Source: Anaerococcus sp. mt242
GTDB taxonomy: Bacteria; Bacillota; Clostridia; Tissierellales; Peptoniphilaceae
NCBI RefSeq assembly: GCF_016798225.1
Contig: NZ_JAEUYX010000003.1
Location: forward strand, 62,001-126,000
Direction of reading: 5' to 3'
DNA: 64,000 bases
The position numbers were made by a program, and so were the translations under genes. Below the pieces are notes generated by a model, which did no database searches, was not told where the DNA came from, and saw only the letters and a program-made list of their open reading frames with translations. Positions 61,635 through 64,000 of this stretch are shown piece by piece (position 1 is the first letter of the stretch; each line of letters starts with the position of its first letter).

Positions 61635-62744
61635 ATGAAGAGGTTGTTAACATTAGTGATAGCATTAGTAATGATGCTACCAGTTTTATCGTCGAGGTCT
61701 ATTGCAGCTAATGAAGGTGAGCAACCGGATGTAAAAGAATTATATTTAGTTTCCGATAAGGTTAATGAGAATCATATTACATATGCTAATAGCGAAAAAG
61801 AGAACGTGCTAATGGCTTTAAAAGATGTAATATCTCTAGATGGATTTGTTTTGGAAGACATGATTTCATTTGGGAAACCATTTAATTTAAACGAATCAAC
61901 ATATATACCAATCATAATAGATAATAAAATAGTAGCATTGATGGCTGTATCGGATTTCGAAGGAGAATTATGATGGACTCTGTCAAAGGATTTTTCTGAT
62001 GGCTTAAATCAAATTTCTGAACTTACAAGTCTCGAATCACCTGCTTTTTTATATACAGTGAAGGGAAATGTCTTTGCAACTATTTCGGGTAAAGAAATAC
62101 AGTTGACTTTTTATCCTGAACTGGAAGTATCTAGTGATTCAAAATTATATAATGAGACTGAAATTCCTTCAAAAAATGCAGTAAATATAATGGAAATCGA
62201 AAACTTAGAGGATAGCTATAGACTAGATAATATGGTTTATGAACCAAGGTCTTCGAGTAGTAAATATATTGATTTAGATCTAGCAGAAACTCAAGGGGAT
62301 CAGTCTTGGTGTTCGGCTTTTGCTGGTGCTCAAATTTTAAGACAAAGAGGAAAAGGAAAGATTTATGCAATCAATATAATGAGATATTTCTATCCAAATG
62401 TTAGTTATGCCGATTTAAAGAAAAAATCTATTTCACATAAGCAACTAATTAAATATGCTAATAACAAAAAGTCATATCCATCAGAAAGTACAGGAACTTT
62501 AAGTCTAGATTCAGTAAAGAAGCAAATTAATTCTAACAAATCAATATATCTCAATTGTTATGGGACAGGGACATACAAAAAAGCAAATCATGCCCTTGTC
62601 TTAAGAGGTTACAACACAAGAAGCAACACGTATTCTATATGGAATCCTTGGAATGCTAGTTATGTCAGTATGTCCATATCAAGTAAGAGTATATCTGTAA
62701 ATGGTGGCAAGTTTGTATGGAGTTCGACAATTTATGGATGGTAG
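61635..62744 (+). pseudogene. Staphopain-like (C47) secreted cysteine protease interrupted by one UGA
   Basis: A signal peptide (about 1-24, MKRLLTLVIALVMMLPVLSS), propeptide and papain-like domain lie in one reading frame. The domain has GDQSWC (oxyanion Gln223, catalytic Cys226), NHALVLRGYN (His319) and WNPWN (Asn337), then FVWSSTIYGW, very close to the end of staphopains. Codon 113 (61971-61973) is TGA; the frame is open on both sides, and all catalytic residues are intact. The part after the stop has no obvious new start. Either a recent nonsense mutation or read-through. Start ATG 61635 has AAGAAGGA upstream. Confidence 0.82.
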
Positions 62745-63096
62745 ATATAAAAAAATCTTTGCTTCTATATTATTACTAATTACTGTAATAGGAGGAATAT
62801 ATATAGCAAAGAATACAAGTAAAGATGATATTGATGCTAATTATAAACCTATGGTAAAAGTAGAAGACAAAATTTATTATTGGTCCAAAGATCTAGAGGA
62901 TATTAGTCTAAAAGATTTTACCTTGATAGGAGAAGTAAAAAAATCATATAATTCTGGATCCAAGTCAATAGATGAAGGAAGTGAAAATTACTCAAGTAAT
63001 GTATTTCCTACAGGGTCGAAACTTTATCTTTATGATAAAACTAGTATTATTGTTGAGACCAATAGTGGAGTCAGCCTATGTGTTGAAGGAAAATAA
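62734..63096 (+). CDS. Membrane-anchored small protein paired with the C47 protease
   Basis: A 120-residue protein from ATG 62734, overlapping the protease end by 11 bases. One N-terminal helix (about 6-22) and an extracytoplasmic beta-rich domain with NVFPTGSKLYLYDKTSIIVE. The in-frame ATG 62701 would need a longer overlap and adds residues before the helix. Staphopain genes are followed by a small inhibitor gene (staphostatin); position matches, but staphostatins are cytoplasmic, so an inhibitor role is only a guess. Confidence 0.65.
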   Translation: MDGRYKKIFASILLLITVIGGIYIAKNTSKDDIDANYKPMVKVEDKIYYWSKDLEDISLKDFTLIGEVKKSYNSGSKSIDEGSENYSSNVFPTGSKLYLYDKTSIIVETNSGVSLCVEGK

Positions 63097-63241
63097 CTTT
63101 TTTCTATGGGACTACAAACAACAAAATTTTAAAATTTGATACCTAATAAAAATTAAAAAATCAAGATTGTTTATATAGAATAGCGTGAACACAGAAGCCA
63201 TGTTTTGTGGAATTAGTAGTGAAGTTAGTAACCAACAAATG

Positions 63242-63273
63242 AAGGCATCTAGAAAAAATCTAGGTGCCTTTTT
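63242..63273 (+). terminator. Intrinsic terminator, sister of that at 60727
   Basis: Twelve-bp stem AAGGCATCTAGA/TCTAGGTGCCTT, 5-base loop, five T. Shares the GCATCTA/TAGGTGC core with 60727-60758. Confidence 0.88.
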
Positions 63274-63302
63274 CATGTCTACTTTTAGGATAAATGACAA
63301 TA

Positions 63303-63341
63303 AAAGAAGTAGCTACGCAAGAAGACTTTGATAAATTTTAA
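63303..63341 (+). pseudogene. Relic of a second tail-chaperone-like gene (C-terminus only)
   Basis: Reads KEVATQEDFDKF then stop, identical in protein to the end of the gene at 60783-61156 but with silent base changes. It follows a sister terminator, so both the terminator and the gene end were copied or inherited, with the middle deleted. Confidence 0.7.
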
Positions 63342-63357
63342 GTCATTACGAATGATA

Positions 63358-63416
63358 TTGACAAATTATAATTATTGTTTTACAATAATCAAAGATAATT
63401 ATCGTTTTACAATAAT
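63358..63416 (+). promoter_or_regulatory. Promoter of the lipoprotein gene with tandem operator
   Basis: TTGACA (63358-63363) and TACAAT (63381-63386), spacer 17. The dyad ATTATTGT-TTT-ACAATAAT (63371-63389) covers the -10 box and is repeated with one change at 63398-63416, 27 bases on. Between them GATAATTATC (63394-63403) is itself palindromic. This is a strong candidate for a repressor binding two or more sites. Confidence 0.7.
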
Positions 63417-63434
63417 TCGATAGGGAGGATTATC

Positions 63435-63905
63435 ATGAGAAAAAGATTTTTAATAATGGCTATTTTTCTTGTTTTTTCTATAGTTTTAACTTCTTGTAGT
63501 CCAAATACTACAACAGAACAAACGAGTAGTAAAAAAGAAGAAAAGATTGAAATATTTGATTCTAACAGTAAAAAAATTGTAGAAACAGAAGAACAAGAAG
63601 TTCTAGACTGTTTTAGTAATTTGACAGGAATGAGTGTAGAAAATATTAATGATAAAAACGTCGACGATTATTTTAAAGAAATACCAGATGATGCAATAGT
63701 GTCCTACCACTTCTTATTAACCAGCAAGAGAAAGGATAAAAAAGCTACAAAGATAGATTTTTATATTTATGAAAATTATCCATATATTACAATGGATGGA
63801 ATGCCCTTGATGTCATCTTCATTAACCTGGGAACTTTCTAAAGAAGATTTAAATGATCTGAAAGATAGAGTACAAGAAAGGAAAGATGTAGATGATAAGA
63901 GATAA
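63435..63905 (+). CDS. Lipoprotein of unknown function
   Basis: A 156-residue protein with a type II signal peptide and lipobox LTSC (Cys21). A Ser/Thr/Lys linker leads to an acidic mixed domain (about 40-150) with DCFSNLTGMSVENINDKNV and YHFLLTSKRKDKK. GGGAGG precedes ATG 63435. No family recognised; expected on the outer face of the membrane. Confidence 0.8.
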   Translation: MRKRFLIMAIFLVFSIVLTSCSPNTTTEQTSSKKEEKIEIFDSNSKKIVETEEQEVLDCFSNLTGMSVENINDKNVDDYFKEIPDDAIVSYHFLLTSKRKDKKATKIDFYIYENYPYITMDGMPLMSSSLTWELSKEDLNDLKDRVQERKDVDDKR

Positions 63906-63928
63906 AGCGAAAGTGTTGAGGAAGAGTT

Positions 63929-64000
63929 ATGAAAAATTTTATTTTTAAAATAGCGATTATATTATCTAAGGTTTTAAGATATATTTCATATTTGGGAGCA
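63929..64000 (+). CDS. Start of a short peptide gene, cut by the window end (possible AgrD-like)
   Basis: ATG 63929 behind GAGGAAG gives 24 visible codons: MKNFIFKIAIILSKVLRYIS then YLGA. A basic amphipathic N-terminal helix of this kind, ending near a Gly before the peptide core, is typical of cyclic-lactone autoinducer precursors (AgrD). The core and acidic tail would lie outside the window, so this cannot be confirmed; it could equally be the signal anchor of a longer protein. Confidence 0.35.
   Translation, partial: MKNFIFKIAIILSKVLRYISYLGA

Larger units (their letters stand above)
63097..63434. other. Relic and regulatory stretch
   Basis: No intact gene. Contains a terminator (63242-63273), a C-terminal relic of the tail-chaperone-like gene (63303-63341) and the promoter/operator region of the lipoprotein gene (63358-63416). 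Confidence 0.65.

Noticed and set aside
61971-61973. UGA in the C47 protease as selenocysteine or Trp (reassigned code)
   Set aside because: No selenocysteine insertion hairpin is evident, the position is not a redox Cys, and TGA serves as a normal stop in several intact genes (recX, rsmB region, fmt, acpP).
63185-63328. Open stretch beginning at GTG 63185
   Set aside because: It runs through a terminator hairpin and the chaperone relic in another frame and has no ribosome binding site.
1-64000. CRISPR arrays
   Set aside because: No regularly spaced direct repeats of CRISPR type and no cas genes seen.

Overview
The window is AT-rich (by eye roughly one third G+C) and comes from a low-GC Gram-positive anaerobe. 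Gene content, compact ATGA-type gene overlaps and gene order suggest Tissierellia/Peptoniphilaceae, most like Anaerococcus. That name is an inference, since no 16S rRNA gene is present.

Bases 1-41810 are a conserved housekeeping backbone. In order: the mreC-mreD-PBP2 elongasome operon with a MinD-like ATPase; a minus-strand recX/GIY-YIG unit; tRNA-His and tRNA-Leu; pyrH-frr; a compact type IV pilus/pseudopilus operon (platform protein, pilins, prepilin peptidase, no ATPase); ackA; rpmF-plsX-acpP-rnc-radical SAM-smc; def-fmt-rsmB-rlmN-stp-prkC-rsgA-rpe; a large catalase; rpmB; murB-rapZ-tyrosine phosphatase-whiA; dnaE-pfkA-pyk-rlmD. Genes are packed tightly, and several intrinsic terminators contain the stop codon of the gene they end. 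smc has no ATG, GTG or TTG in its conserved N-terminus and appears to start at an ATT codon behind a strong ribosome binding site.

Bases 41810-46200 are an accessory island at the 3' end of rlmD, a gene family (rum/rumA) known as an integration site in Firmicutes. Two further copies of the rlmD 3' end (44036 and 46115) bracket two decayed segments. Each segment carries a broken serine recombinase and a small cargo: a two-helix membrane protein in the first, an AbrB regulator plus alpha/beta hydrolase in the second.

Bases 46200-58000 hold sensing and export modules: a LuxR-type two-component system with a lantibiotic-immunity-like ABC transporter, a second ABC transporter broken in all three genes, a metallo-beta-lactamase-fold hydrolase, and a PLDc_N/ATPase/permease/XRE operon resembling yxlEFG.

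Bases 58000-64000 are a mosaic of single regulated genes and relics: a membrane-anchored hydrolase, an AraC/GyrI regulator, a phage tail-chaperone-like gene with a complete -1 frameshift signal, an XRE regulator with a dyad operator, a staphopain-like (C47) protease interrupted by one UGA, a membrane-anchored partner, a lipoprotein under a tandem operator, and the start of a short peptide that could be an AgrD-type autoinducer precursor cut by the window edge.
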